Notes: generated from the sequence alone by a model not told the origin. A DNA stretch of 64,000 bases from Poa pratensis (GCA_947311845.1 CAMZMU010000107.1:41421172-41485171), one strand, 5' to 3'. Numbered from the stretch's first letter, positions 1-11,640 are shown. Made by a program: numbers and translations.

Positions 1-492
<492 letters not shown>

Positions 493-622
493 TCAAGGGG
501 GTCCGGTGGTCGCCGGAGGTGGCGGCGGCGAGGCAAGGCTGGTGGTGGGCTTTCGGGTCGGGCCGGTTTGGAGAAGGAAGGTCTGGATCGAAGTCACGAA
601 TGGGCTCGGTCGGTTCGGCATA

Positions 623-2270
623 TCCTACTATATATATATAAAAGCTCGTGGGATCCCAGCCATTTCCAGCCCTCCACGTCGCGGGCAATTCCTGGCCGTC
701 CGATCCGTGCGACAGACGGCCAGGAACTCCACGTCGCCCCAAATCACGACCTCACTGTTCATTCCTATTTTAGGCCAATCGCGTAGCGCCACGTGTACCG
801 GTCACCAGCCCGTCGCGCGCCGGTCAGCCGGTCGCCCACCCGGTGGCCCGATATTTTTCCAAAAAAGACCTCCGGTTTCTCAAGATTCGCATGAATTTCC
901 CATTTCGCACTGCGGGAGGACCTTTATGTATTTTCTTGAAAATCTTGGGGCCTATTTGCAAAAAAACCCGAGCTTCCCCCTCGCTCGCGCGACCCCGCGG
1001 TCGCCGCCGCCGGCCGCCGCGCCACGCCGTCGCTCCGGCCCTCCCCGTCCAAATCTAAGGGCACGGGGAGGTGCGCCGCGCCGCCCTCCACCTCCTTGCC
1101 AAGCGGTCCGTGCCGGGGCGCCGCCGTTGCGCCGCAATCGTCGCCGCCGCCGCGCGGACATCCGCCGCGTTCCGCGTGTCTCCGGCGGCCCTCCGGCGAC
1201 CAAATCGGGGCGGCGCCGCCACGTTGAGGTCGACCGCGACGAGGCGCTTCCAGCGCGACCAGCGGCGTGCCCAGACTCGCTCTGGATGGCCGCCGGCGAG
1301 CGCAACGCCGCCGCTGCGGATCTGGCGGCGCACCCGCTGACGTCATCACGACGTCAGCGCGGGTCCCACCTGTCAGCGGCTCCGACCTTTTCCCTCCGGA
1401 AAAAAAACATAAAAATGATTAAAATTACAAACTTAATATCTTAGGATATATTCATCAAAAAAATACGAAAAAAATATGAAAATGATCGCAAAAAAAAATG
1501 CTAATTACTTATACCATAATGCGAACATTTTTTGAATATTTTAATATTGCGAATATTTCAAAACACACTCGAAGCAATACTATGAATTTTTCAAAACACA
1601 ATCGAAGATTTCAGTACCCTGAATATTTCAAAAAAATTAAAATTCATTTCGCATGATCTTCAGGATTTTAATACTGCGAATATTTCAAAACACATTCGAA
1701 GATTTCTGTACATATATTCATCAGAAAAATGTTAAAATGGCCACAAAAAAATGCTAATTACTTATAGCATAATGCAAACATTTTTTTAAGATTTTAGTAC
1801 TGTGAATATTTCAAAACACATTCGAAGATCTTAGTACCGTCAATATTTCAAAAAAATTCAAATTCATATCGCACGATCTTCAGGATTTTAACACATTCGA
1901 AGATTTTAATACCGCGAATATTTCAAAAAAAAAAGCAAATTCATTTCGCATGATCTTCAGATCTATCCACCAACAATATTTGAAAACAGATATCATAATG
2001 ATATGCTCACCCAATGATATGCTCACCCAATGAAATATAACATTAAAATAAATTTCCATCAGAGAATACAAACTTATTATAACATTTTACGCCACGATAT
2101 TTCATCTTCCAAATTGAATTTAAAAGTACTATACTATTCCAAAACTTGATGACTTTCGAATTTAAACCATTTCCAAAATGTTGACGATTCTCCAATTTCC
2201 ACAATTTTACAATCGAATAATTCAAAAAAAAAACCCACGGGCGCGGCGAAGTCCGCGTCTAATCCCCTAG
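623..2270 (+). mobile_element. Non-autonomous Helitron, complete
   Basis: The 5' end reads TCCTACTATATATA and the 3' end is CTAG. A short hairpin (CGCGG, loop CGAAGT, CCGCG at 2243-2258) sits about 10 bases before the end, as in Helitrons. The element lies between A (622) and T (2271), matching the AT target rule. Subterminal inverted similarity is also present: GCTCGTGGGA near the 5' end against ACCCACGGGC near the 3' end. There is no Rep/helicase ORF, so the element is non-autonomous. The left half is GC-rich and the right half is AT-rich with tandem repeats. It sits just upstream of the CFIm25 start codon. The TATA-like string at 628-641 is the Helitron end rather than a proven promoter. 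Confidence 0.75.
1447..1960. repeat. AT-rich imperfect tandem repeats inside the Helitron
   Basis: Two copies with a period of about 265 bases share ATGCTAATTACTTATA and the phrase AATATTTCAAAACACA. Each copy contains shorter repeats built around ATTTCAAAACACATTCGAAG. An 18-base direct duplication (ATATGCTCACCCAATG) follows at about 2000-2034. Confidence 0.7.
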
Positions 2271-2814
2271 TATAGAGGTGCGGTGCGCAGCGCGGGACGC
2301 TTGTTCCAGGCCGTCCGATGCGTCTTGAGCCTACTTAACATGTCATCGGCGCCGTTGATCGACTGCATCGACCTCTGACTCCGCGGGCATGCCTCCTGTC
2401 CGCTCTGTTCGCAACTCTTGCGGCCGAGTCTAAGTAAAGTCCAATTGTTGTCCAAGTGCCTGTCTCGTGGCAAGAACAAACATGCTCTCGCGCACGGGTT
2501 CCTGACCGATCACACGAAGTTGGGTTGCTGCAGGCATCTCGAGCCTTTTACCACCGAAGCAATCGGTCTAGCATGAGTTTTTTGTCCGTAATGATATGTA
2601 GAGAATTGTGTACCACACTCCATAGGTCAATCTTTCGTGACAAAGTTATACATGCTTACTATTGCTACTCATAGTATGAAAATGACAAGAGAAATTTGTA
2701 TAGTGAACCGAAGAATGTACTAATAGCAACAAGTATACATGATCCCATGATTTAACACGTTTAAAAAGTAAAATCGTTTAGTATAAAGAATCAATTTTCT
2801 CACGAGCCCCCTAC
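2271..2814. other. Intergenic, no gene recognised
   Basis: This spacer lies between the Helitron and the PIR2-like gene. The left half is GC-rich and the right half AT-rich. It is presumably the 5' region of the plus-strand gene; no clear TATA box or coding similarity was seen. Confidence 0.5.
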
Positions 2815-5600
2815 ATGAGTCAACTGTTCATGTTTTGTCCCGACGACATATGCCTAACCAGAAAGCAGGCCATCTGCTACATCTATCGGGCCAACGCCAA
2901 TCTCCTCCTCGCCGTCATGCTCGTCCAAGAAAATATGTATGATGATGAAGCACTAGACCCCAAATCGGGTAGGACCCAAGCCGCCCTCGAGTGGGCAGCT
3001 GACGCAGCAAATCATCCTTCGCCCACCACCTTATCGAAGCTCATGTCAATCCGGTTTAAAGAAGGAGACTTTGACCTTCTGAAGAAGCGGTTTTCATCCG
3101 ATGGTAGTGAAGGTACCTGTCTCACTGTCGAAGATGTCCGAGAAATCCAGGGCATACTTCACATGGAGATGAGCCCGGCCTGTGTTGCTGCCATTAGCCA
3201 TACCAATGATGCACTGGTTGTCTATGTTCGTAAGAATCTGGAGGGCATGTCTTCCGAAACTAACCCTGTGGACGCCAATACCACCTCTATCACCATCAGC
3301 AGAGGCGACGACAACGACAGAACCCCAATCTTGTCGTTGCAGCTCGGAGTCCTGCCTGATAAGCTGAAACATTGCCTGGAAATAGCAGATGCACAGAAAG
3401 ATAACTTGAGGACCCCATGCTGCAGTGACACCTGCGATTACCGGCAGTCTCTCAAGATGTACGTGCATGATATGCTTCACAACATGTACATCAAGGCGCT
3501 GAAGTTGCTGCCCGCACCCTCAGGGTGGCTGATGCGCTCAATCCTGAAGGCCGGCCACTGCTACGGCTGCATGGACCCTGTCTCCAACATCATCGTCAAC
3601 TCCATCTGGTACCACAACTGTGACTGTATTCTCCCAGTTCCTGAAAGCAAGAAAATTGGTCAGTATACAATGACGTCCTGGACCCCCTAGCGCTGCTCCG
3701 CATACAGGTTCGGTCCCTCAAGGGCCTTACAGAGCAGTGCAAAATGCGACATTGCCAATATGTTGCCATCATCGACAGAGGGGTCGAATGAGAACCTCTT
3801 CTATGTGGCTGCCAAGGCCGCTGGACACCCTCGGCCCCTTGGGCTTGTTGAACTGCACCAGCAGCTGGTGCGGATGACTGCTTTGCGAAATGAGCTGCGA
3901 TCATTGATAGCTGAGGCTCAAACTAGTGGTACTGTGCTGCGCACACATGAAATGAAATCTCGTCTTTCAATCGCGTGCAACATATCTGAAGCTCAAGCTG
4001 TGCAAGCTCCTGAACATCACGTGAAGGCTTTGAGGGCGGTGTCCACTATGATGAGATCAGAGTACAAGGAGTCGAGGATCTGTTACCGTTCAAAGCTTAC
4101 CGTACATGATCAAGAATTTTTGGGTATAATTATGTTTTCCATTATTAGGTAGCTGCTACGTATTTATATATTCGCTTTACCTTCATTACCAACACTCTTG
4201 CTTGCTGTAAGATTGATATTATCCTTGGTGTGGAGGTTCACCAAAAAGGAGGATCCCCCTTCTTTGCTAGTCAGTACCAAGCGAATTTCCTCGCTACTTC
4301 TACTTTGGGGCATCAAGGGACGCTTTTCTTCGCTGAATTCTGGTCATTCTCACCTGAGCCAAGGACAGAATTCTGCTGCCCTCTACCATACCAGAATGGG
4401 GGTAAGTCCTCTAGTTGTTGCCGTACTGCTATCAAGTTTCGTAAGAGATTAGCCTGGTAGATCTCTCTGTAGAAGCTTCCATTCATTTTGGATTGTTTTC
4501 GTCCAATCTTTGGTGGTCTGTTCGCATATTTGGAGGTGTGAAATTAGTTCAAAATTGTGTCTAAAAGAAACAGAGTTCAAGAGCATACCTTCCCTCGTGG
4601 AGTCTTTGCATTGTGGTGGTCTGAGTAATCCTGAACGACATCAAATTGGCTAAATAACTTGTAATCATCATTTTCAGAACCTTGTATTGTGTATATCATT
4701 GTTGAGATTATACTTGAACAGTCAGGCTCATGTTTTTGCAGTGGTAGCACGGTACCAGTCCCACTTGAACAGGGATCCAAATAACTGGTACTTGCGAGAA
4801 CATTTACACTGTACTGTGGAACATCACCTGAAATTCAGCAGACTTCTTACTGACAATTAATGTTATCACCAAATGTGCATGTAGACTAGAGTTTATGACA
4901 GAGATACATGATGATATCCCATCTTGTACAGCCTAGAGCACTCATGGAGTTGTGGTGCACTCAAAATATGGAATTTATAGATCTGCGCTATTCATCACAC
5001 GTTCACACACAAGGAATTTGAAGCATAAACAAACACATTCGAGGAATTAACAAGAGCTGATAACGAGTCGGTTACTTATCTATTCCAGTTTGATATTTCC
5101 AATTTAATGTTTATGGCTTTCTCCTCAAAGTATGTTGTTTCTTTGGTGTGAAAAAAATCAAGGTCGCACTAATATTAGAATTAGTTTGAATAAAATCTAA
5201 ACCGGCATGTTTCTATACCTCCTCCCACTCCTAATGAATACCAGCCAGTTGTCCTGTCAAATTTGGTGCAAGTTGGGTGCTGTTTTAAAGTAATCCTACG
5301 CTTTGTGTTATAGTAGTTCATATGGTTCATTTTGTCATCTAAAGAAGACTCCACGCATTGTAAGTGAATATGCTGAGCACAACTTGAAACTTGCCTGGCC
5401 ATGATGTAGCATAATCACTGTCGGGTTTTATTTTCTTAATAGGCCGTTGCCACTATGGCGTGGATAGCGCGAGAAAAATTGCGTATCCAGATGACGCCAA
5501 GTACATCCCGCACGATATCACCCACAATGGAACAAGCAGCGTGGATGGCATGCTAGGGATGGACATGGTCTACTTCAGTCCCGAGTTGGACGTTTTTTGA
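2815..5600 (+). CDS. PIR2-like helical / DUF3615 family protein, frame-disrupted
   Basis: This is a grass-expanded family of unknown function. The first block (2815-3668) includes MSQLFMFCPDDICLTRKQ and, near its end, AGHCYGCMDPVSNIIVNSIW, the PIR2-like helical signature. Reading then shifts by one base at about 3669 (an AA run where AAA restores frame; this stretch gives LALLRIQVRSLKGL). It shifts back near 3748 into SSTEGSNENLFYVAAKAAGH. A later exon (about 4204-4401) carries FFAEFWSFSPEPRTEFCCPL, the DUF3615 core, and ends at donor GGTAAGT. The last exon starts at 5443 after TTAATAG and ends with TGA at 5598-5600. A further intron near 4125-4210 is likely. Because the last donor and acceptor keep frame exactly, this may be a live gene with sequence errors or a young pseudogene. 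The start at 2815 is the first ATG in frame and may be internal. Confidence 0.75.
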
Positions 5601-5927
5601 GCTTGCGGCGAAGCTCAGTGAAAAAGAAGTGTCCGTCTAGACTCTAGAAGAAGAGTGGAGTGAGACGGTCGCGGACGAATGGCGCCCGCGCTCGCCTGCT
5701 CTTGTTTTTTGGTACGTGTTAGCAGCTCTGCTAGGACATTCTTAGGTTGACGAGTTTGCTACACGGAAGAACACACGTGTCAAGGAGAAAACTGACATGG
5801 TGCAGTAATCTCCAAGTTTGGTTTCTTCATGTATTGCTACCTGGAAAGAATTATTCGTGTAGAATGCTTAGTGTGAACCGTTCATTAGAAAGAATGATTT
5901 GTGCTTGATCTGTATGGGCTGCCAGTT
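5601..5927. other. 3' flank of the PIR2-like gene
   Basis: Probable 3' UTR and spacer. No gene or repeat was recognised. Confidence 0.4.
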
Positions 5928-6518
5928 TCAATCTCTGCTAGAATTTCTTAATGCCGTAGTGTCGGTAATTTGTGTGATTCTCTCCGGTTGCGGAAGTTCG
6001 TAAGCAATCTGGTGTGATGGAGAGCACTCTGGCCTGAGGAACAGCACCCGGCCGTCCGTCACCTCTGCCAGAATTTGGCCGTCGTCTCGCGCAAACGTCC
6101 ACCGCGACAGCTCGAAGCTCGCCACGCACACCACGACGGTCGTCGCGTCGGCGTGGATGTGACGGAGTACAGGGGCTTTTCGATGAGGCCGTCGATGACA
6201 CGGTCAGCGTTGGACACGGCCGGCTCATCGCCGTCGTCGGCGCGGAGAGGCTCTTGCCGCTTGTCGGGGCTGTAGTGCTGCCCCTGGTGCAAGACAATAT
6301 TGTCTCGGGTATAGACGTCGCTGCCGTCCAGGAGCGCCCGACCACGACCACGACGCTGCCCCTGGCCTGAACAACGCCAGTTTGAAACCAGCCACCGCGG
6401 CGGCGACGAGGTTATCCGAGCACACGAATAGCTTCAGGACGTGGCCGCGCTGCGGCACATGTTGCTGCGCGTCCTCGCCGGAGTCCGCGCACTGCACCCG
6501 CGCCCGCGCAGGCGCCAT
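5928..6518 (-). pseudogene. Unidentified minus-strand coding remnant, frame-shifted
   Basis: Three overlapping minus-strand reading frames look protein-like in succession: LKLFVCSDNLVAAAVAGFKL (right end), then DNIVLHQGQHYSPDKRQEPL, then ASFELSRWTFARDDGQILAE and LFLRPECSPSHQIAYELP before a stop at 5928. At least two frame changes are needed to join them. The residue mix is that of a folded protein, not a random frame. I do not recognise the family. It could be an ordinary grass gene with indels or a decayed copy. Confidence 0.4.
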
Positions 6519-6535
6519 CCAAGCCGGGCGTCACC

Positions 6536-7078
6536 GTGCGCGTGCGCCGCCTGGGCAGTGGCAACAAGGGCGCCATCGGCGGCGACGGGTCACGCCCGGC
6601 GAGGGACGTGGCGAGGGTCAACGCGGCCCTGTTCTCCATGGCGCCCGCCGTGCAGGTACAGGACACAGCTAATCGCGCGCCGGAGCGGCACGTGCACGGG
6701 CACGCGACCGCGGCAAAAGGGAACCTGAAGGCGCAGGCTGTCCCGGACGCCGAGCAAAGTGCGGGCGAGATCTCCCTGGACAGGAGCGGCATGCTCGGCG
6801 GCGGCACGAGCAGCCCGAGAGGCAAGAGGCCGCAGCACAAGCAGTCGCATGCCGTCGTCGGGGGCCTGGACGTGGTGCGGCGGCGGAGCATGGAGGAGTT
6901 GCTCCGGGAGACGGGCGCCGACATCACTGGGCACCAGAACGTGCGCGTGGAGGAGGAGCGTGGGATGGCGGCCACTGCGGAGGAGGAGTTCGTAGCTGCC
7001 CTGGGCATGCGGTATGTGTTCGCGGAGAGCTGCGTGACGAGCCGACGAACCAATGCCAGGAACCACCAATTAGTTTAA
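6536..7078 (+). CDS. Hypothetical ORF of 180 codons, GC-rich, doubtful
   Basis: An open frame runs through very GC-rich sequence in which long ORFs also occur on the minus strand (6412-7053 and 6590-7069). The plus-strand product has a plausible polar C-terminal half (SHAVVGGLDVVRRRSMEELL), but no domain was recognised and no splice or promoter signals support it. GC-rich codon bias makes long antisense frames common in grasses, so the true strand is undecided. Confidence 0.2.
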   Translation: MRVRRLGSGNKGAIGGDGSRPARDVARVNAALFSMAPAVQVQDTANRAPERHVHGHATAAKGNLKAQAVPDAEQSAGEISLDRSGMLGGGTSSPRGKRPQHKQSHAVVGGLDVVRRRSMEELLRETGADITGHQNVRVEEERGMAATAEEEFVAALGMRYVFAESCVTSRRTNARNHQLV

Positions 7079-7079
7079 A

Positions 7080-7250
7080 CCCATATCTTTTTTTTTTAAA
7101 CCCATACCTAACCAAACCCAATTGCTATCTCCACACAACCAAACCCAAACCGAACTGCTAAGAGACTCAGCCCAAACAAACCTGAACCAATTAAGCCCAG
7201 AACAAAAACCGAACCATTACACCCGGTTAATTCAAAACTATTCCCAGCTT
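7080..7250. repeat. AACCAAACCC-like degenerate simple repeat
   Basis: Degenerate runs of AACCAAACCCAA and CCAAACCGAA type spread over about 170 bp. They resemble interstitial telomere-like or simple-sequence DNA but are not the plant telomere repeat. Confidence 0.4.
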
Positions 7251-7267
7251 TATTTACAAGCATTTGC

Positions 7268-8103
7268 TCAAAACTGTTCATCACCATGTCCATGTTCAGC
7301 ACCTCTCTGATTTATGAGCACCCGCTCACTGTTTACGTCGTTCTCATTCGATTCATGGGTACCAATACCCTGATTCAGAAGAACCTGACCATACTCCTCC
7401 AACGGTTGGTTATCATCTGCAATGCCCTGATTCAGAAGAACCTGAGCATCCTCCTCCAATGGTTGGTTATCATCTACAAGTTCTTCTTGACCTTGAGTTT
7501 CTACAGTATCATAGTATGCCTGTTGGCTCATCTGACCAACTAAATCAGGCAGAGTATCAAGAACATGGTCTTCAGTAGGATCATGGCCGTTGAGGTCGCC
7601 TCCGCCGTGTTGGTGTCCGCCATGGTTTTGCTAGGGCAACATGGCCGTCGACCTGTTTTTCGGAGCGTGGCCCTGGGGCCGGCGTGGTGTGTCGTGTTGT
7701 ATGGTTTTGGGACGGTTTTCCTTATAAACTGTCCAACTTGTTCTTCTTCTTCTATATCAATATAAAGGCAAAGCTTTTGCCTCGTTTCAAAAAAAAAAGT
7801 AGGATCAGCGTGAATCTCAGGCATTTCACCGGTCTCCTGAGCTCCAGTAACATTGAGGTCAAAGATCCCAAACCAAGCTGGCAGCTCTTCTTCATCTCTT
7901 GTAGGATCACAAGCGCCAGTTTCAGGTTCATTTTGTGGAATCTCCTCGTGAAGTTCAGTTTCAAGTTCACTATGTGGAATATCGTCGTGAAGTTCAGTTT
8001 CAAGTTCACTTTGTGGAGCCTCCATTTCACCTCTAGCTTCAGTGCAACCACTGTTCTCAGCCATTTCACCTGAGCATGCGCTGTGAAAAACTGTGGCGTG
8101 CAA
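7268..8103 (-). pseudogene. Acidic repeat-containing ORF split by a retro-insertion
   Basis: On the minus strand the frame from 8103 encodes an acidic N-terminus with a 13-residue repeat (SELETELHDDIPH type, three copies). It continues with PAWFGIFDLNVTGAQETGEM, containing an FDLNV motif like those of EAR repressors and some transposase N-termini. The frame is broken by a 214-bp insertion (7584-7797). Beyond it, the same frame resumes with EDHVLDTLPDLVGQMSQQAY and two 19-residue repeats (DDNQPLEE...LLNQGI). When the insertion and one target copy are ignored, the frame is continuous, so the ORF was intact before the insertion. Family unknown. A FAR1/MULE-type origin is possible because a FAR1 remnant lies nearby. 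Confidence 0.5.
7584..7797 (+). mobile_element. 5'-truncated LINE-type insertion with poly(A) and 10-bp TSD
   Basis: The 214-bp insert is flanked by direct copies of AGTAGGATCA (7574-7583 and 7798-7807). It ends in a poly(A) run preceded by the palindrome GGCAAAGCTTTTGCC and CTCGTTTC, a 3' end typical of grass L1-type elements. It interrupts the minus-strand acidic ORF. Confidence 0.85.
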
Positions 8104-8415
8104 AAGAAATTAAAGCAGAACCCCTGGGATTTACTTGGCAAACTAGATATAAAGTTATAAAATTAGGACGTGCTCACCAGGAATTTGTCTAAAACTTGTG
8201 CATGTGCTGCCAAAAACTATGGTGTGCAAAGAAATTTAAGCAGGAACCTGAGGGATTTACTTGGCAAACTAAATGTAAAGTTATAAAATTAGGAAGTGCT
8301 GACCAGGAATTTGTCTAAAACTTGTAACTGTGCTGTCAAAAACTTTGGTGCGCAAGAAATTTAAAGCATAACCCTGGGATTTGCTTGGCAAATTACATGT
8401 AAAAGTTAGAAGGAT
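8072..8415. repeat. Three tandem copies of a ~125-bp unit
   Basis: Units starting near 8078, 8205 and 8330 share AAAAACT-TGGTG-GCAA, GGGATTTACTTGGCAAA and AATTTGTCTAAAACTTGT. The third unit is incomplete. It lies just upstream of the acidic minus-strand ORF and may be its 5' region or a captured repeat. Confidence 0.75.
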
Positions 8416-9480
8416 GATCAGGTTTCTTCTATAAGTACAAAATGGAACTAAAAATAATTTGTTAGGAGTAAATTCCTTGAACTAATGAATAATTCTCGAA
8501 AAATGAATCTTCAGATGAGTATCCCAACATGTTACTATTTTTCTTAAAACAGTACATCCACATGATGGAATAGTTTCCCAGAACTTTTGTTTCGCTAAAA
8601 TCATAAGATGTAGAAGTATCCCCAGAACAAATTCATTGAAAATGGACATGATATGTTACTGAAATATGATTGCATAGTAGTTAATATCTAGTAACTTCTG
8701 AAAAAATCTCAAAAATCATACTAAATATAGTAGACAGAACCAACCATTAGCCCTGTCTCTTGCTGTGATTCCATTCCCGGCACCAAGTCAAGTTAGCTCG
8801 AAAGCAAGTACAAAATTAGTTGAGAAAAAACGGATAAAATGTAAGTTTGTCAAAAATATATTGGATATGATCAGAAGTAACCTTTATTGCAGCAACTAAG
8901 AGCTTTATTTTGGATCCCATTGACACAATAATTGGATATGATCAGAAAGTGGTACTGGTACCTCCAAAAGTAGAACTCACTTTTTTTTTTCTCAGTGTGG
9001 TGGACTGTCAAGAATTTCTTGAACCTGCATTTCAAAACATGAAGTAACCATGAGTAAAATGTAAAGAATGCTCAAATATCACAATTTCCCTGGCGTTGAT
9101 GGTCTTCTTAATCAGTGAATGCATTTTGAGAAACATCTGGAGAACGGAGGCTACTGTGAGATGCTTTTTTGGGGCGACGTTTTGTTCCACTAAGGTGGCT
9201 CCCAGAAACTTACATTGTGTTCAACATATAGAAAAGCTCTTTGGAAATAGGTATTTAACGACGATGTGAATTGTTTGTTTTTTGGGCTCTCCCAGCACCG
9301 TTCCTGCATTTAGAAAATAATGTGCTGAAAAACCAAAGCAGTGTATATGCGAACACACATGCTTTTCTAAAAAAGATGAAAACATGCATGCAATTTCCTC
9401 TGTTTGTCGAAAACAATAAGTATGTAGTTTCCGGTTTAGAAAAATGTACAGATGGTTGACAACATAGTTTCTGATTCCTC
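8416..9480. other. AT-rich spacer, no gene recognised
   Basis: No coding similarity or mobile-element ends were found. Two phrases containing TTGGATATGATCAGAA are repeated (about 8860 and 8933). Confidence 0.4.
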
Positions 9481-9483
9481 TAT

Positions 9484-9956
9484 TGCAGTTCAGGGGATAG
9501 TTGTGTTGAAGGTTCTGGTGGGATTGATCTTAACAATCCACCTGCAGATGAAGCTATTGGTGGTTTCAATGACACAGGAACATGGGATAAACCTGCTCAT
9601 CCGGTTGTGAGAGTTGGATGTATCTTCAACCACAAAAGCAACGGAGACAGGGGTGCCAACTGGTCAGGCACTGCCTGAACCAGATAGTGGTAGAGATGGT
9701 GAAGTTCAGCAACACCCCTATAATGGCATATAAATTTGATTCACCAGTGGCCGTGATGCTACTACACTACAACAAATATGCTAAGCACATTGGGTTTTCC
9801 GTGAACATCAGGTCATCTAGGGTATCAGTAGTTGACAGCAGAAAATATAAAGCCATTTTCATATGTAACAAAGCTGTCAAAAATGCAGATAAGGATGCTG
9901 AACCCCAGCCCATTGAAATGCATAACCGAACTATCAAAATTTGCCGGAGAGGATAG
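9484..9956 (+). pseudogene. FAR1/FHY3-type DNA-binding domain remnant
   Basis: The peptide KFDSPVAVMLLHYNKYAKHI followed by GFSVNIRSSR and KAIFICNKA matches the start of the FAR1 domain (Phe-X-Ser...FYN-YA...GFSVR...K-FVC-K), a WRKY-GCM1-fold zinc domain derived from MULE transposases. Upstream, another frame reads GGIDLNNPPADEAIGGFND, so a frame change lies between the two parts near 9700. No MULE transposase core or SWIM zinc finger follows. It is either a decayed FAR1-related gene or a transposon fragment. Confidence 0.6.
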
Positions 9957-9959
9957 GAC

Positions 9960-10980
9960 AGCCAGGCTATGGCGAGAAGCAGTTTTTGGAAGCTTACGCG
10001 CTACCTAAAAGTGGACCGTAAACGCTACTACTATGAATAAAAAGTTTACATGTACATAATTTCTAGGCTGGACTATAAAAGCATAAGAACACCTAACAAG
10101 AAGGTGGGAGACTTAATTCTACTTGTTGGGGCAACTTGATCCAGAGAGAATAATGATCTTCAACTTAATCGAAAAAAAAATCTACATATGATAAAACAAA
10201 AGAAGTGTAAAGAAACTATTAAAGGGGTGCTTATTACTGTTCAAGTAATAAAAGGAAGTGTAAACCAGTATGTAAAAAAAGTATATACTGTAAAGTTAGA
10301 ACCACGTGGATAACCACAACTATTACGGGGGTGCTTATTACTAGTGTGAAAAACACGTGGTAAGATGTAAATTACATCTTCTGATGGAATTACAAAAAGA
10401 CCAAAACATAAAAATTGCATCTACTCTTTTTGAGCATCTGCTTTTTTTTCTTTTTCTTTGCACCACGTGATTTTTTCCAGACAGTCAAAAAGAGTCATTT
10501 GTTTTGTCTCAAAAATAGACAAGAAAATACAGAAAACAGATGCTCAAATAGCACAAGAGCGCCACCAGTCAGTTTACAGCATCCGGGAGCTCCAGCAGCA
10601 CTGGAACTGAAGATTGCTTTCTTCCTCCGTGAAAGGTTGCTCAAGCAAATCATTTGTAGAGGGAACTATGTCAGCAGGGAACATTATAATTTTTCTCTAC
10701 GAAAACAAAAACCATTTCGTCTAGAAGCATATGTTCTTGGGTGCCAATTTCAACACTGAATAATAGGCTTCATTTCCTTTCCTTCAGATTAGGCAAACAC
10801 ACGGTGGCGGCCAGGCTGCAACTCCGTGTGCAGATACCTTAAACCCCGGTCGATGTGGCAAACGGAGGCTGCAACTGTGTGTGCAGATAAATTAAACTCT
10901 CCGTGATGATCATGGGCTCGTCAGCACTAACCCAATGCATTTTTGTGCAGTTGCTGGCTGATCATTATCACTACACATAG
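9960..10980. other. Spacer between FAR1 remnant and PPR fragments
   Basis: AT-rich, with a duplicated GGGGTGCTTATTACT phrase (about 10226 and 10329). A 114-codon frame at 10415-10759 is low complexity at its start and has no recognised similarity. Confidence 0.35.
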
Positions 10981-11018
10981 CCTGACACCAGTCAGCGACT
11001 CTGGTACAAATTTGGCTG

Positions 11019-11412
11019 TCAGCTCAGTTGTTGGCTTTCTACTTCAAGAGATCGTTCTGTTGCCACACTCACTGTCGCCTCCTCGGCTGACCTGAGGCCT
11101 GCCTGAACCCTGCACCAGTCGAGCAGCACCCTCCAGACTTCCGAGTCTGTCCGGCAGGGCATGCCCCACACCACGCACACCGCTCCTTCGATGTTCCCGT
11201 CCCGGCAGAGCAGATCAATCAGGCAGCCGTAGTGCTCCAGCGAGGGCCGGATGCTGTGGCCCTTTTGCATTGCGTCGAATGCCTTGAGCCCTTCGTCGAC
11301 GAGGCCTCCCTGGCTGCATGCCAGCAGTACGCCCATGAAGGTGTAGTGGTCAGGCCGGAAGCCCTACTGCTTCATCAAGTCGAACAGCCTGAGGGCGTCG
11401 CCCGCTAGCCCG
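11019..11412 (-). pseudogene. PPR gene fragment A (C-terminal part)
   Basis: The minus-strand frame reads MGVLLACSQGGLVDEGLKAF, then LIDLLCRDGNIEGAVCVVWG, matching the last PPR motifs and E-type tail of the intact PPR gene at 58-59.6 kb. Upstream (to about 11412) the similarity continues but with a stop in place of R in the KRQGF motif. The 5' end is fused to the 3' end of a receptor-kinase intron (see 11413-11640). It has no start or promoter of its own. Confidence 0.85.
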
Positions 11413-11640
11413 TGCACCTGATGCCTGGGAAAAAATGCCAACCTGAGAATGAGCAAAATGCCTTTGCACTGACAGAAGGAGGTTGAGAGACAGATTCTTG
11501 GCTCACCCAGTCAACCAAGTAGCCTTTGCCCTTGCAAAAAGGTAGCTGCATGTTGTCAGGTTTGAAATCACCTCGACATGTAACAGTCCTAAGCTGAAAG
11601 ATCAAGTGGCGTCATCGACATTGCTTCGCCGAAAGCAAAG
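11413..11640 (-). pseudogene. Receptor-kinase fragment (exon 12 end plus intron) fused to PPR
   Basis: Minus-strand sequence encodes KGKGYLVDWV, followed by a GTGAGCC donor and an intron ending in TTTTTTCCCAG. These match exon 12 and intron 12 of the LRR receptor-like gene at 33.3-33.45 kb. Instead of exon 13, PPR sequence follows after seven bases. Upstream of the matching part is TVTCRGDFKPDN, resembling a kinase catalytic loop (HRDLKPDN) that is absent from the intact gene. The same arrangement occurs at 61.2-61.4 kb on the plus strand. Confidence 0.8.

Noticed and set aside
628..645. TATATATATATAAAAG as a TATA box for CFIm25
   Set aside because: It is the terminal motif of the Helitron at 623-2270, so it cannot be assumed to be a promoter without transcript data.
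924..1349. Long overlapping ORFs on both strands at 0.9-1.35 kb
   Set aside because: They are Arg/Pro/Ala-rich products of GC-rich Helitron interior; no domain and no splice signals.
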